A DNA stretch of 33,339 nt from Bacteroidia bacterium (GCA_030426825.1 JAUHXX010000006.1:1-33339), one strand, 5' to 3'; shown: positions 23,132 to 31,866, numbered from the stretch's first letter. Numbers and translations are program-made. Notes: generated from the sequence alone by a model not told the origin.

Positions 23132-24403
23132 TTAGATTAATTTTTCAATTCGAAGTTTCAATATTGTTAAGAATTGACATGTAAATATAAAGATTACTAG
23201 AAAAGTAATAACCGGAAGCAATGCCATCCAATCTCCTTTTTCTAAAAATAAGATGTAGAATCCTTCTAGGCACCAATAGAGTGGTGAGAACGATCCAATT
23301 GTTTGCATATAGTCAGGCATAATAAAAAGTGGAACCCAAACTCCGCCAATTGCCGCAAATATGATGACCAGTACAGCACCAATTCCGTTGGCTTGTACTT
23401 GACTTTTGGTGTAGGTACCAATTAAGAGTGCGAAACTCACTGCGGACAAACTACATAAAATTGAAATCAGAATAAATCCAATAATATTTGAAGGTAGCAC
23501 TAAGGTTGGTAAGCCCATAACAGGGAATAAGAATTTACCCAGGGAGAAAATCAAGGTTAATTGAAGCAATGCGACCACTACAAAAACAACCACCTTACTC
23601 GTTAAGACCACACCGAAACTTGTAGGCAAGGTTTTTAAACGCTGAAAACTACCAGATGTTCTTTCGTTGACAATGTTTCCTCCCAACGAAATCACCATAA
23701 AAAACATAGCAAAAATGGTCCATGCCGGAACGTTATGTTGAGTTGAGTTGGGATTTATTTTACCTCCATTAATTTGAGCAGGAATACGATTTATAGCCAC
23801 CTGATTATTCTTCATATTCTCCATTAATTCCGGTGGAGTTTCCATTTCCATCTCAGCAAAAACAGAGGAAATCATTAACTCACTTTCTACCATGCTTAAA
23901 TATGAATTTAAGATGCCAACTATCGATAAAGTAAAGTTGTCTTGTAGCACAGGGTCATAGTACAAATCAAGCTCGGGTGATTGAATAGTAGATCCATTAT
24001 CAACAGTCTCTGTTACTCCTAATTCTGACATCATCAAGTCACTAGTGCTTTTCGCTTTGGCTTCTAATTTTTCTGAGAAATCAGGAGAAATATACAGTGC
24101 CATTTGCATATCCTGAGCTAACAATTCATCTTTCAATTCTGCTTCTGAAACATCTGTGTGATGTACAATAAACATTTTTGAATCATCAAGCAGTTCAATG
24201 AGTTTTTGAGACGAACCTCCTTCATCATCATTGCCAATAAGCACAGAAATATTGTTTTCATTGACAATTCGGTAAGCACTGTCTTGCACCAGTGTAATGA
24301 TGAGCACTAAAATTACTGGCAACACAAAAAGCATGATAAGACCGAGAAAGTCGCTTTTCAACTGTCTTATTTCTTTCAATATGGCCGCTCTTAATTTAAC
24401 CAT
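23132..24403 (-). CDS. ABC-2 type exporter permease
   Basis: A 423-aa membrane protein of the ABC-2 family: one N-terminal helix ('DFLGLIMLFVLPVILVLIIT'), a large extracytoplasmic region (about 45-230), then five C-terminal helices including 'IFAMFFMVISLGGNIVNERT' followed by 'SGSFQRLKTLP', the usual coupling-helix area. Family knowledge: such permeases export lipids, pigments, drugs or glycans. The start overlaps the ATPase gene by 8 nt, so the pair forms one transporter. Placement inside the cluster suggests export of the resorcinol product or a precursor to the outer membrane. Confidence 0.92.
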   Translation of the reverse strand: MVKLRAAILKEIRQLKSDFLGLIMLFVLPVILVLIITLVQDSAYRIVNENNISVLIGNDDEGGSSQKLIELLDDSKMFIVHHTDVSEAELKDELLAQDMQMALYISPDFSEKLEAKAKSTSDLMMSELGVTETVDNGSTIQSPELDLYYDPVLQDNFTLSIVGILNSYLSMVESELMISSVFAEMEMETPPELMENMKNNQVAINRIPAQINGGKINPNSTQHNVPAWTIFAMFFMVISLGGNIVNERTSGSFQRLKTLPTSFGVVLTSKVVVFVVVALLQLTLIFSLGKFLFPVMGLPTLVLPSNIIGFILISILCSLSAVSFALLIGTYTKSQVQANGIGAVLVIIFAAIGGVWVPLFIMPDYMQTIGSFSPLYWCLEGFYILFLEKGDWMALLPVITFLVIFIFTCQFLTILKLRIEKLI

Positions 24404-25136
24404 TGGTAAGACTCAGAAATAATTCGGTCAACGACTTTGACTCCGTTTGATTCATCAATTGATCAATGGTGTCATTCGCTACAATTTCTCCCTTGTTGAG
24501 CAAAATAATGTTGTCACACAGTTGTTCAGCTTCATCAAGATGATGCGAAGAATAAATTAAGGTGATGCCCAATTCATTTAATTTTTTGAGGTAATTAATG
24601 ATGGCATGTTTGTTTTGAACATCAACTCCTGCCGTGGGTTCATCTAAAAATAGAATTGATGGTTGATGTAGGATGCTCAAGATGAGATTAACCCTTCTTT
24701 TCATACCTCCTGAAAATCCTTTTACTTTTTTATTGCCAACATCCAAAAGGTCAAATTCAGTAATCAATAATTTGGCTCTTTCTTGAATTTGATCTTTGCT
24801 CAATTCATACAAAGCACCGAAGTATTCTATATTTTGCATGAGGGTGAGATCTTCATAAAGGGCATATTCTTGCGGAACGAAACCAATTTGCTTTTTCAAA
24901 TCGTTGCCTTCAAAAGTTGATCCATCATCTTTAGTGAATTTTACTGATCCAGAAGAAGGTTCTAGAATTCCACAAATGATTGAAATAAGTGTTGATTTTC
25001 CTGCTCCGTTTGGTCCAAGAATTCCTGTTCTACTTCCTTTAGGGATGTTAAAACTGATAGATTTTAAACTATCAATTTGCGATTTCTTGTACCGTTTTTT
25101 AAGATCGGTAATTGCTATAGATTCAAAAGTTGACAC
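24396..25136 (-). CDS. ABC transporter ATP-binding protein
   Basis: A 246-aa ATPase with Walker A 'GPNGAGKSTL', Q-loop 'GFVPQEYALYEDLTLMQN', signature 'VKGFSGGMKRRVNL', Walker B 'SILFLDEPTAGVD' and H-loop 'IYSSHHLDEAEQL', all intact. It belongs to the drug/lipid ABC-2 exporter (CcmA-like) group. Overlaps: 8 nt with the permease downstream and 1 nt with the BtrH-like gene upstream. Confidence 0.95.
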   Translation of the reverse strand: MSTFESIAITDLKKRYKKSQIDSLKSISFNIPKGSRTGILGPNGAGKSTLISIICGILEPSSGSVKFTKDDGSTFEGNDLKKQIGFVPQEYALYEDLTLMQNIEYFGALYELSKDQIQERAKLLITEFDLLDVGNKKVKGFSGGMKRRVNLILSILHQPSILFLDEPTAGVDVQNKHAIINYLKKLNELGITLIYSSHHLDEAEQLCDNIILLNKGEIVANDTIDQLMNQTESKSLTELFLSLTNG

Positions 25137-26152
25137 TATTTCAGTTTCAATTTTCTAAGTGAGGTAAAGGCATCTTTTTCAACTTCTGATATGGATACCA
25201 TTAAGTCTGCAACAGCGTCAAAGTCTTTTTGTTCGGTTAATCTTCCTTTATAAATACCCGCCATTTGTACCGCAGCATCTCTCCACATGTCTCCAGCTTT
25301 CGTAATTTTTTCAGATATACCCAGTAATCTATCATCTTGGACATAGGCTACGGCTTGTTCTAAAAACGCGGCGTATAAAAACCTGAATCCACCTCCACCT
25401 GTTCCAATTTCTTCTTGCATTCGGATGATTTGACCTAGATATAAACTTGCAGCTTTCAGATCACCTTGAAGTCCAAGTTTTCTTACCTTTTTTGCCGTAA
25501 ATTTTATCCCGTTAACACCAGCAATACCAGTAGGGATTTTCAACATGTCAAAGGCATTTCTTTTGATGCCTTTAATGATTCCCTTGCGCATTAATTCATC
25601 ACTGATTTCGCCTACATTTTCCGGATAGTAAACATGACCTTTAGGTGCTAAAACGCCTTTTGCGAATCGCGCACGCTCCATTTGATAACTGTTCAAACGC
25701 GTAACATCTTCCATTACCGGATCACTCACTAGGTATTCGTCTCCTTCAATTCCATAAACAATTAAGTTATGCGCATTAAAATGAAAGCGATATTCTTTTG
25801 GGAAGTAATCGAGATGAAAAACGCCAACTTGACAACCAACCGGAATGCCTTGAGCTATTTTATCATTTAAATACTTGATGCCTGCTTTAGGATCTTTGAA
25901 TTTCTTCTTTTTCATGTCGATTTTCAAAGCTGAGCAGGTTCTTGAAAAAACTGCACCAGGCATACTCCTGTATGCAATTCCAGGACCACCTTGAACTTTC
26001 AAAAAAGGGATATGAATGTAAAACAGGCCTGATCCGATACCAAAAGCCAAAGGCTCTGTTATCTTATCAATTCCTTGATGTTTGAGTAGACTCGTTATCA
26101 CTCCATTTTCGCAATGGGCGGTTTGAACGTGTTTGTAGTTTTCGACTTTCAC
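25136..26152 (-). CDS. BtrH N-terminal domain protein, putative papain-like acyltransferase
   Basis: A 338-aa protein whose N-terminal half matches the BtrH N-terminal domain, a papain-like fold. Seen: candidate nucleophile Cys14 in 'QTAHCENGVITSLL', His128 in 'FNAHNLIVYGIEGDE' and Asp144 in 'YLVSDPVMED', in the order expected for a Cys-His-Asp triad. The C-terminal half (about 175-338) is helical with a flexible 'EEIGTGGGGFRFLY' loop, like the DUF4872 partner domain. In butirosin synthesis BtrH transfers an acyl group from an ACP to the aminoglycoside. Here, beside an ACP, transfer of an acyl chain from ACP to a hydroxyl or amine acceptor is a reasonable inference; the acceptor is unknown. 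Confidence 0.83.
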   Translation of the reverse strand: MKVENYKHVQTAHCENGVITSLLKHQGIDKITEPLAFGIGSGLFYIHIPFLKVQGGPGIAYRSMPGAVFSRTCSALKIDMKKKKFKDPKAGIKYLNDKIAQGIPVGCQVGVFHLDYFPKEYRFHFNAHNLIVYGIEGDEYLVSDPVMEDVTRLNSYQMERARFAKGVLAPKGHVYYPENVGEISDELMRKGIIKGIKRNAFDMLKIPTGIAGVNGIKFTAKKVRKLGLQGDLKAASLYLGQIIRMQEEIGTGGGGFRFLYAAFLEQAVAYVQDDRLLGISEKITKAGDMWRDAAVQMAGIYKGRLTEQKDFDAVADLMVSISEVEKDAFTSLRKLKLK

Positions 26153-26550
26153 TATCCTTTAAAATTTTTTAATTCATCAACAGTGATGTCAAATATTTCG
26201 GCGTATTTATTGAGTTTTTCTTCCGATAACTTTTTGAAAACAGCTGGCTTAAAGTGTTTTTTAACAGTAATTTTCCATTGACCAGAGTAGGCGGCTAGAA
26301 TGCTAACATCCATCACGGATTTTTCCATGAAATAAAATATTGGACTTTTAGTTCCTGCTGCTACTGCTTTTCTTGCTGCTTCTGTTTTTTCGTTGAAATC
26401 TTCCCAAGCATTGTCTAGCGCTTGTTTCTTAACTTCCCAGCCTTCACTTAAAGCAGTGTCATATTTATTGTCTTCGTTTTTGACATAATGCACCTCTCTT
26501 GTGAAGTTTTCAAGAGCACTTTTATCTTGAGGAAGGTCTTTCTTTTTCAT
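26152..26550 (-). CDS. Unknown 132-aa protein of the resorcinol cluster
   Basis: Not recognised by fold or motif. It is soluble, rich in Lys and Glu, and predicted mostly helical ('ALDNAWEDFNEKTEAARKAV', ending 'EIFDITVDELKNFKG', a helix-turn-helix-like tail without clear DNA-binding features). It has no signal peptide. It abuts darB with no gap and overlaps the BtrH-like gene by 1 nt, so it is firmly within the operon. A scaffold or accessory role to DarB or the acyltransferase is possible but not shown. Confidence 0.8.
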   Translation of the reverse strand: MKKKDLPQDKSALENFTREVHYVKNEDNKYDTALSEGWEVKKQALDNAWEDFNEKTEAARKAVAAGTKSPIFYFMEKSVMDVSILAAYSGQWKITVKKHFKPAVFKKLSEEKLNKYAEIFDITVDELKNFKG

Positions 26551-27693
26551 CTAACAAACAGTTAGCATGGCATACATGTATGAAAATCTTGAAGATTCAG
26601 GCACCACTAATAAAATCCGTTCACCTTTTTTAAGCTTACCGCTATTGAACAGTTCGTCAACCATTAAATAGATTGAGCCCGCTCCAACATTGCCTGTATA
26701 TGCCAAATTGGTAAACCACTTCTCTTTTGGAATAGGCATGCCGTTATCAATCAAAATGGATTCAATTTTATCTTCAAAAAAGAATGATGATAGGTGAGGT
26801 AAAAAGTGATCAACATTGTCCACTGTTTCTCCTCTATCTTTAAAGATTTCAACCAGTCGATCGAATCCTAGTTTAACGATATTTTCGCTCAATAATTTTA
26901 CATCTTGTTTGATGCTCATTACCGATTTATCGAATACTTCTTCAGGTGTAAAATCTAAATAACTTCTCAATGAACCATCTTCATTTTTATCAGAGGCCAT
27001 GTACATGCAAGCTGGTTGATTATTGGCGTAAGAAGCACCATCAACCCAATCAATTTTTAATGAAATTCCGTCACTTGATGGCTTATCTTGCAATAAAAAA
27101 GCGGCTGCTCCATCAGACAACATCCATCTTAAAAAGTCTTTCTCAAACGCTAAGTGCGGATTAGCCTCTAGCTCTGAAAGTTTAGAAATTTCTTCTTCGT
27201 ACTGTTCTGATCTTAATATTTTAGCTAAACGTTCAGAACCCGTTGTGACCGCATTTTTTTTATCGCCAACCTTTACGGCATTATAAGCATATTTCAACGC
27301 ATGCATTCCAGAGCAGCAAACCCCTGAAGGAGAAACAACCTCAATCGCATTTGATTCAGGCAAATGACCATGAACCATAACAGCATGAGAGGGCATCATT
27401 TGGTCGGGAGTTGATGTTCCGCAAGCAATTAAATCTATTGATTGAAGACCTTCTGTTTTGTTATCAAATAAATTACGAATAGCAAGAGCTGCCATTTCAG
27501 CATTCGTGTGGGTGGTTTTACCATCCTTAGTTAATGCATAATAGCGTTGTTTAATTTTATTATTTCGTAAAACGAGTAATCTAGACTTTGATTTTTTCCC
27601 ATTAATCAAACCTAGGTATTCTTCCATCTCATCATTAGAAACAACGTCATTGGGTAAAAAATTTGCTGTTTTTGTAATGTAAACCTCTCCCAT
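26551..27693 (-). CDS. darB: DarB-like beta-ketoacyl-ACP synthase III
   Basis: A 380-aa KAS III-fold condensing enzyme. The triad is present: Cys127 in 'SPSGVCCSGMHALKYAYN', His300 in 'DHFLPHLSSFF', Asn335 in 'AYTGNVGAGSIYLM'. It differs from FabH in its 'MPSHAVMVHG' and long mid-region, and its neighbour DarA makes DarB the best call. In known dialkylresorcinol synthesis DarB joins two beta-ketoacyl units head-to-head to a cyclohexanedione, which DarA then helps convert to the resorcinol. It begins an eight-gene run (27693 to 20676) with its own promoter 21-50 nt upstream. Confidence 0.88.
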   Translation of the reverse strand: MGEVYITKTANFLPNDVVSNDEMEEYLGLINGKKSKSRLLVLRNNKIKQRYYALTKDGKTTHTNAEMAALAIRNLFDNKTEGLQSIDLIACGTSTPDQMMPSHAVMVHGHLPESNAIEVVSPSGVCCSGMHALKYAYNAVKVGDKKNAVTTGSERLAKILRSEQYEEEISKLSELEANPHLAFEKDFLRWMLSDGAAAFLLQDKPSSDGISLKIDWVDGASYANNQPACMYMASDKNEDGSLRSYLDFTPEEVFDKSVMSIKQDVKLLSENIVKLGFDRLVEIFKDRGETVDNVDHFLPHLSSFFFEDKIESILIDNGMPIPKEKWFTNLAYTGNVGAGSIYLMVDELFNSGKLKKGERILLVVPESSRFSYMYAMLTVC

Positions 27694-27713
27694 TTGTAAT
27701 TAAAAAATTTGTG

Positions 27714-27743
27714 TAAAAGTAATCATTTATCTATAGATTCAAA
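27714..27743 (-). promoter_or_regulatory. Promoter of the darB operon
   Basis: On the minus strand: TTTG (27740-27743), an 18-nt spacer, then TACTTTTA (27714-27721), which matches TAnnTTTG except the last base. It ends 20 nt before the darB ATG, in the only real gap (56 nt) inside the cluster. Confidence 0.6.
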
Positions 27744-27749
27744 TGCCAG

Positions 27750-29423
27750 TTAATTTGGTTGTTTAAGCCATATTTTGTTCAATTGAGTAGCAATTTCCTT
27801 GTTATAGTCTATTCCACCATCTATATTTTGATTTTCAGATGGAGAATTTTCCAACATAAATTGATACGGATTAATGGCTCCTTTTTCATAGGAGCCGGTT
27901 TTTATGAATTGTGTATATCTCATAATTTCAGTAGCAATAGACTCTAATAATTGAAGATTATCAACAACTTTTACAATCAACTGATTTCCAGTATAATTGA
28001 TTTTTAAATCTAGATGTAAATCTTCAAGGAATTTAATTTCAAAAGGGTCGATATAAAAATTGCTGTGATCTTGCTCTTGAAACTTACCCCAATCCATGAA
28101 CAATTGTTGCACGCTTTGGTTCAGCTTTCCAAATTTTTGACCAGGACTGTCTTCGTTAAAAAAGAGTGCCCTCAGCACATCCATATCAGTATATCCACCG
28201 TTGAAAAACAGTAATGAAGGAATAGCCCAATAATTTGCCCAATCCCAAAAAATCTTTGGAATCATTATTTGACTTTGACCAAATAGTGGATATTTATTGG
28301 TGTAGATATGTAGCCAATTTTCAAACATGGCTTTGTGTGTGCGTTCATAGACGATAGTTCGTACATGAATATCCTCCTGGTTTAAATCTCGTGTAATCAA
28401 ATCACTGATCCAACTGTTCGACATTCCTATAAAATCCGTTCCAGGAGAATAGAAAGGGTCTGCAAATACACCAGCGTCCCCAACGGCACACCAACGATCA
28501 TGAGAATATAATTGCTTGGCCCCATGAGCATATTTTTTTAAGACCATAAAGTCGAGCAGGTCATCTTTTTTTTCTTCAATTACAGCAGCACATTGTGGCT
28601 CATTTTCTTTTAACCATTCTAGTGCTTTATCAAATCGATTGATTTTATTGAATTCGACATGCCTTGGATCTGCAACAATGCCTACAGAAGTATTTCCTGA
28701 GGATAATGGTATTAACCAAACCCAATATCCAGGTCCCATTAGGTGATTGGTACTCAACCTTCTCAGTCCAGGTTTTAGTTTTGACTTCCAAGCAGAGTTA
28801 TCAGACCAATCTGTAACATCAATTTCACCTTTAACTCTGAACCAGCAGGTATTGATATTGTGCTCAACAGATTCGGTTAACTCAAGTTTACGTTTTAAAA
28901 AAGCTAGTCTTCCGGTGGCATCAACCAACCATTTTGCTTTATAATTATTGGTTTGATTTTCAGTTTCAACGCTGATGCTGTGACCTGCTTCATCAATTTC
29001 TGCTCCGGTTACAGTTGCACCTTGTAAAATCGCATTGCCCAATTCCTTATTTCTTTTAAGCAATTCATTTTCAAATAGTCCTCTATCTAATTGATGACTT
29101 GGAACAGGGGGTGGGTTTATCGGGCCGATTTCTGCACGTTGATCAATTTGATCTCTTTTACTTGGAGTTAGAAAAAATCGCAATCCGTGTTTTGGCAATT
29201 GATCTTGATCTAAATATTCTTTTAAACCGAGAATTTCTCGTAAATAATAGGTGCCGAGTTCTACTGTAGATTCTCCAACTTTGTGAGCAGAATCAACTGG
29301 GTTTGTGGCGTTTTTTTCTGCAATTAAAATACTCGCTTCTGGATTTGCTTTTTTAAGTTGTAATCCTAAGCATAATCCTGCAAGACCGCCGCCAGCTATA
29401 ATGATATCAAAATTGTTCTCCAT
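27750..29423 (-). CDS. FAD-dependent halogenase-like oxidoreductase (tryptophan-halogenase family)
   Basis: A 557-aa flavoprotein. Seen: FAD-binding 'IIIAGGGLAGLCLGLQL' (GxGxxG at 11-16), 'VGESTVELG' (family 'GEAT/GEST' site), Lys78 in 'LPKHGLRFF' at the position of the catalytic halogenase lysine, 'WLVDATGR', the signature WxWxIP as 'YWVWLIPL' (234-239), and 'WCAVGDAGVFADPFYSPGTD'. Lys plus WxWxIP is the hallmark of flavin-dependent halogenases, although related hydroxylases or dehydrogenases can share part of it. The active-site Glu of PrnA-type enzymes could not be placed. Some flexirubins are chlorinated on the resorcinol ring, so ring halogenation is a fitting inference. It abuts darA exactly. 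Confidence 0.82.
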   Translation of the reverse strand: MENNFDIIIAGGGLAGLCLGLQLKKANPEASILIAEKNATNPVDSAHKVGESTVELGTYYLREILGLKEYLDQDQLPKHGLRFFLTPSKRDQIDQRAEIGPINPPPVPSHQLDRGLFENELLKRNKELGNAILQGATVTGAEIDEAGHSISVETENQTNNYKAKWLVDATGRLAFLKRKLELTESVEHNINTCWFRVKGEIDVTDWSDNSAWKSKLKPGLRRLSTNHLMGPGYWVWLIPLSSGNTSVGIVADPRHVEFNKINRFDKALEWLKENEPQCAAVIEEKKDDLLDFMVLKKYAHGAKQLYSHDRWCAVGDAGVFADPFYSPGTDFIGMSNSWISDLITRDLNQEDIHVRTIVYERTHKAMFENWLHIYTNKYPLFGQSQIMIPKIFWDWANYWAIPSLLFFNGGYTDMDVLRALFFNEDSPGQKFGKLNQSVQQLFMDWGKFQEQDHSNFYIDPFEIKFLEDLHLDLKINYTGNQLIVKVVDNLQLLESIATEIMRYTQFIKTGSYEKGAINPYQFMLENSPSENQNIDGGIDYNKEIATQLNKIWLKQPN

Positions 29424-30341
29424 TTATTGCTTCATTGATGGAATACCTGAGTAAAAAAATTGTTGCTTTTTCGCTTTGATCTTTTTCTGCGTAAAAGGTC
29501 GCACCAATATCGAATATACCGTGACAATAATAGGTGAAACTATGAATAAGGCGAAAACAAGATAGCATCTAAAGCCTACAAGCCAACGTTTTCGTGCTGA
29601 GGGCTTTTCTTTTTTAATGATTTTATTCGCCCACATTTGGAATAGCTTTTTTGCTCTGCCTTCAATGAATAAAACTGTTGTAGTCAAGTGGAATTTTCCT
29701 GCATTTAGAAAACCATCTTGAAGACCTTTGAGATTTGATTCATTCAATTTGCTTAGGGTCATCTTACCATATTCTGAAGCAAAAGCAATGTCTTCATCCG
29801 AAACTCCAGGTTTTGGGAAAATCCCCCATTTTTTAGTCTTTTTTCCTGTTGACATCCAATGCAGAATCGCTATAGCTGACACTAAATTTGAGCTTCGGTC
29901 TGCTAATGGAATATTCCCAACAAGATTGGCACCCGCTTCTTTCAGTTGCTTGATTACTGAATCTTGAGAATTGAGCCACATGTTTCTGGCGCCAATTATG
30001 GTAATCACATCTGTGCCTTTAAGTTTCGCTTTAAATGCTTCATCATGCAATAAAGAATTGGCCGGAATAGATGGAGAAAGAAACCAGGGTTGATAACCGA
30101 AAACTATCAAATCATACTGTTCATGCTTATAACTAATCGGTTTTATATCGGCCGGGATTTCAAGAACAGATTCTGGCATTGCATCATAGAATCTGTCTGT
30201 TTTCCAAGGAAATTCGAATACTTTTAATGGCTCAACTATGACACGATCAACATCATATTCAGAAAAAGGAGATATAAAGTTTTCTAAAATCTCGTGTAAT
30301 TGACCAGATTGAGAATAATTGATGAGCAAGATTTTTTTCAT
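29424..30341 (-). CDS. darA: DarA-like dialkylresorcinol condensing enzyme
   Basis: A 305-aa protein recognised as the DarA family: flavodoxin-like N-terminus 'KKILLINYSQSGQLHEIL' (phosphate-binding 'YSQSGQ'), 'YDLIVFGYQPWFLSPSIPAN', 'VITIIGARNMWLNSQ', and a C-terminal hydrophobic segment 'YLVFALFIVSPIIVTVYSIL' that anchors it to the membrane. DarA acts with DarB in forming the aromatic ring of dialkylresorcinols and flexirubins, probably as an aromatising flavoenzyme. It lies between the exported 156-aa protein (3-nt gap) and the halogenase-like gene (no gap). Confidence 0.9.
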   Translation of the reverse strand: MKKILLINYSQSGQLHEILENFISPFSEYDVDRVIVEPLKVFEFPWKTDRFYDAMPESVLEIPADIKPISYKHEQYDLIVFGYQPWFLSPSIPANSLLHDEAFKAKLKGTDVITIIGARNMWLNSQDSVIKQLKEAGANLVGNIPLADRSSNLVSAIAILHWMSTGKKTKKWGIFPKPGVSDEDIAFASEYGKMTLSKLNESNLKGLQDGFLNAGKFHLTTTVLFIEGRAKKLFQMWANKIIKKEKPSARKRWLVGFRCYLVFALFIVSPIIVTVYSILVRPFTQKKIKAKKQQFFYSGIPSMKQ

Positions 30342-30344
30342 GAG

Positions 30345-30815
30345 CTACTGCAGTTCTTTTGGGTCTAAAATTGAAGAACTCCGAGCATAATCTCTAATGA
30401 TTTGTTGAAGTTGATCTTTCAATGAGCTAAAGTTAGCAACTATATGTTTTTTATCTTCATCAATATTGCCATTGTATTTCAGAATTTTTGGACTATTTTC
30501 TTGTACAGATAATCTAAGAAAGCGATATTCCGTATTTTTTGGATATTTCTCAATAGCAGTTTCAAGCAGATCAACCCCCTGCTTAAACGTATCAAGTTTC
30601 TCTTTCATTCCTTTTAAAAAAGATGCTTTTTTAGCAATCAGCGCTCCTTTATAGGCTTTCACCAGGGTAGAGGATTTCACTTTTTCAAGTTCCTGAATTT
30701 TCGAATCTAAAATGGCCTGCTCTTCACTTTCCAAGGCTTTGTAGTAAGCTCTTTGGTCTACTTGCGCCCCAGCGTATGTAGAAAAAATCAACAGCAGAAT
30801 CAAGAGGTTTTTCAT
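30345..30815 (-). CDS. Exported 156-aa protein heading the resorcinol cluster
   Basis: A signal peptide 'MKNLLILLLIFSTYAGAQ' without lipobox Cys, then a helical, Lys/Glu-rich protein ('YKALESEEQAILDSKIQELE', 'DTFKQGVDLLETAIEKYP' then 'KNTEYRFLRLS', TPR-like). Predicted periplasmic. No known family by name; I recall small exported proteins of this type beside darA in flexirubin clusters but cannot check. It is the first gene of the cluster, with a consensus -7 box at 30839-30846, and only 3 nt separate it from darA. Confidence 0.78.
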   Translation of the reverse strand: MKNLLILLLIFSTYAGAQVDQRAYYKALESEEQAILDSKIQELEKVKSSTLVKAYKGALIAKKASFLKGMKEKLDTFKQGVDLLETAIEKYPKNTEYRFLRLSVQENSPKILKYNGNIDEDKKHIVANFSSLKDQLQQIIRDYARSSSILDPKELQ

Positions 30816-30838
30816 TTTATCAAAAGGGTTTAATCATT

Positions 30839-30846
30839 CAAATTTA
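30839..30846 (-). promoter_or_regulatory. -7 promoter element at the head of the resorcinol cluster
   Basis: Minus strand TAAATTTG, full match to TAnnTTTG, 23 nt before the ATG at 30815. No clear -33 TTG. It lies in the 169-nt divergent region shared with yicC, where no regulator gene or strong operator was seen. Confidence 0.55.
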
Positions 30847-30959
30847 GCACTTTAATAACACTCAGATTTAAAAGAAGTTTAAAGCTATCTGCACAATGCA
30901 AATCTTATGCCCTTTTCATCTTCAATAAAGATTGAATTCATCAACCAAGTTTAAATTCC

Positions 30960-30967
30960 TATTTTTG
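30960..30967 (+). promoter_or_regulatory. -7 promoter element of the yicC-gmk-nadD-hemJ operon
   Basis: TATTTTTG, full match to TAnnTTTG, 17 nt before the yicC ATG. The nearest TTG (30932-30934) is 25 nt upstream, slightly beyond the usual spacing. Confidence 0.55.
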
Positions 30968-30984
30968 TTGAAATTTGAAAGCTC

Positions 30985-31857
30985 ATGCTGCAATCAATGA
31001 CAGGCTTCGGTAAAGCGACCGGAACTTACCAAAATAAAAAAATCACTGTAGAGATAAAATCTTTAAACAGTAAAAACCTTGATCTCTACGTTCGAATGCT
31101 TCCGCAATACAAAGAACATGAGATTGACTTGCGAAAGTACATAGCCAGTCAACTTGATAGAGGAAAAATAGAATGCAATATCAATGTTGAAACCAATGGT
31201 GAAGCAAAATCTTACAGTATTAACAAAGAAGTTGCGGGGAGGTATTATGCTGAACTTGTTGACTTAGGTGCATACCTTGAGATTCCAACAAATGATGTTT
31301 TGGCTACTTTGCTAAAGATGCCAGATATTTTTTCATCTGAAAGTGAAGAAGCGGATGAAAAAGAGTGGGAGTTTATTTTTGACTTGGTTAAGCAAGCAAC
31401 CCAAAAACACATTGATTTCAGGAATGAAGAAGGTAAGGCTTTGTATGATGAGTTCAAGACGAGAATAACAAACATCTCAAATGCATTTGAACAGGTTCCG
31501 AATTTTGAAAAAGCCAGAATTGAGGATATTAAAAATAGAATCGAATCTAATTTAGAAGAATTCGCGTCTGGTACGAAAGTAGATAAGAATAGATTTGAGC
31601 AAGAGTTGATTTATTATATAGAAAAGATTGACATTGCTGAAGAAAAGCAAAGATTGGCAAAGCACCTAGAGTACTTTGTTGAGGTAATGGATCAGCCTAA
31701 ATCTCAAGGAAAAAAACTAGGCTTTATTAGTCAAGAAATAGGAAGAGAAATCAATACGCTGGGTTCTAAATCCTATCATTCAGAAATGCAAAAATTGGTT
31801 GTAGAGATGAAGGATGAACTAGAGAAAATTAAGGAGCAAGTATTGAATACTCTTTAA
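30985..31857 (+). CDS. yicC: YicC-family endoribonuclease
   Basis: A 290-aa protein with the family N-terminus 'LQSMTGFGKA', 'EIKSLNSKNLDLYVRMLP', and C-terminal 'FISQEIGREINTLGSK' followed by 'EMQKLVVEMKDELEKIKEQV', which carries conserved acidic residues. E. coli YicC has been described as an endoribonuclease acting in stationary-phase RNA control; its role in Bacteroidota is less clear. It precedes gmk by 9 nt, a pairing conserved across many bacteria. Confidence 0.93.
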   Translation: MLQSMTGFGKATGTYQNKKITVEIKSLNSKNLDLYVRMLPQYKEHEIDLRKYIASQLDRGKIECNINVETNGEAKSYSINKEVAGRYYAELVDLGAYLEIPTNDVLATLLKMPDIFSSESEEADEKEWEFIFDLVKQATQKHIDFRNEEGKALYDEFKTRITNISNAFEQVPNFEKARIEDIKNRIESNLEEFASGTKVDKNRFEQELIYYIEKIDIAEEKQRLAKHLEYFVEVMDQPKSQGKKLGFISQEIGREINTLGSKSYHSEMQKLVVEMKDELEKIKEQVLNTL

Positions 31858-31866
31858 CATCAACAA

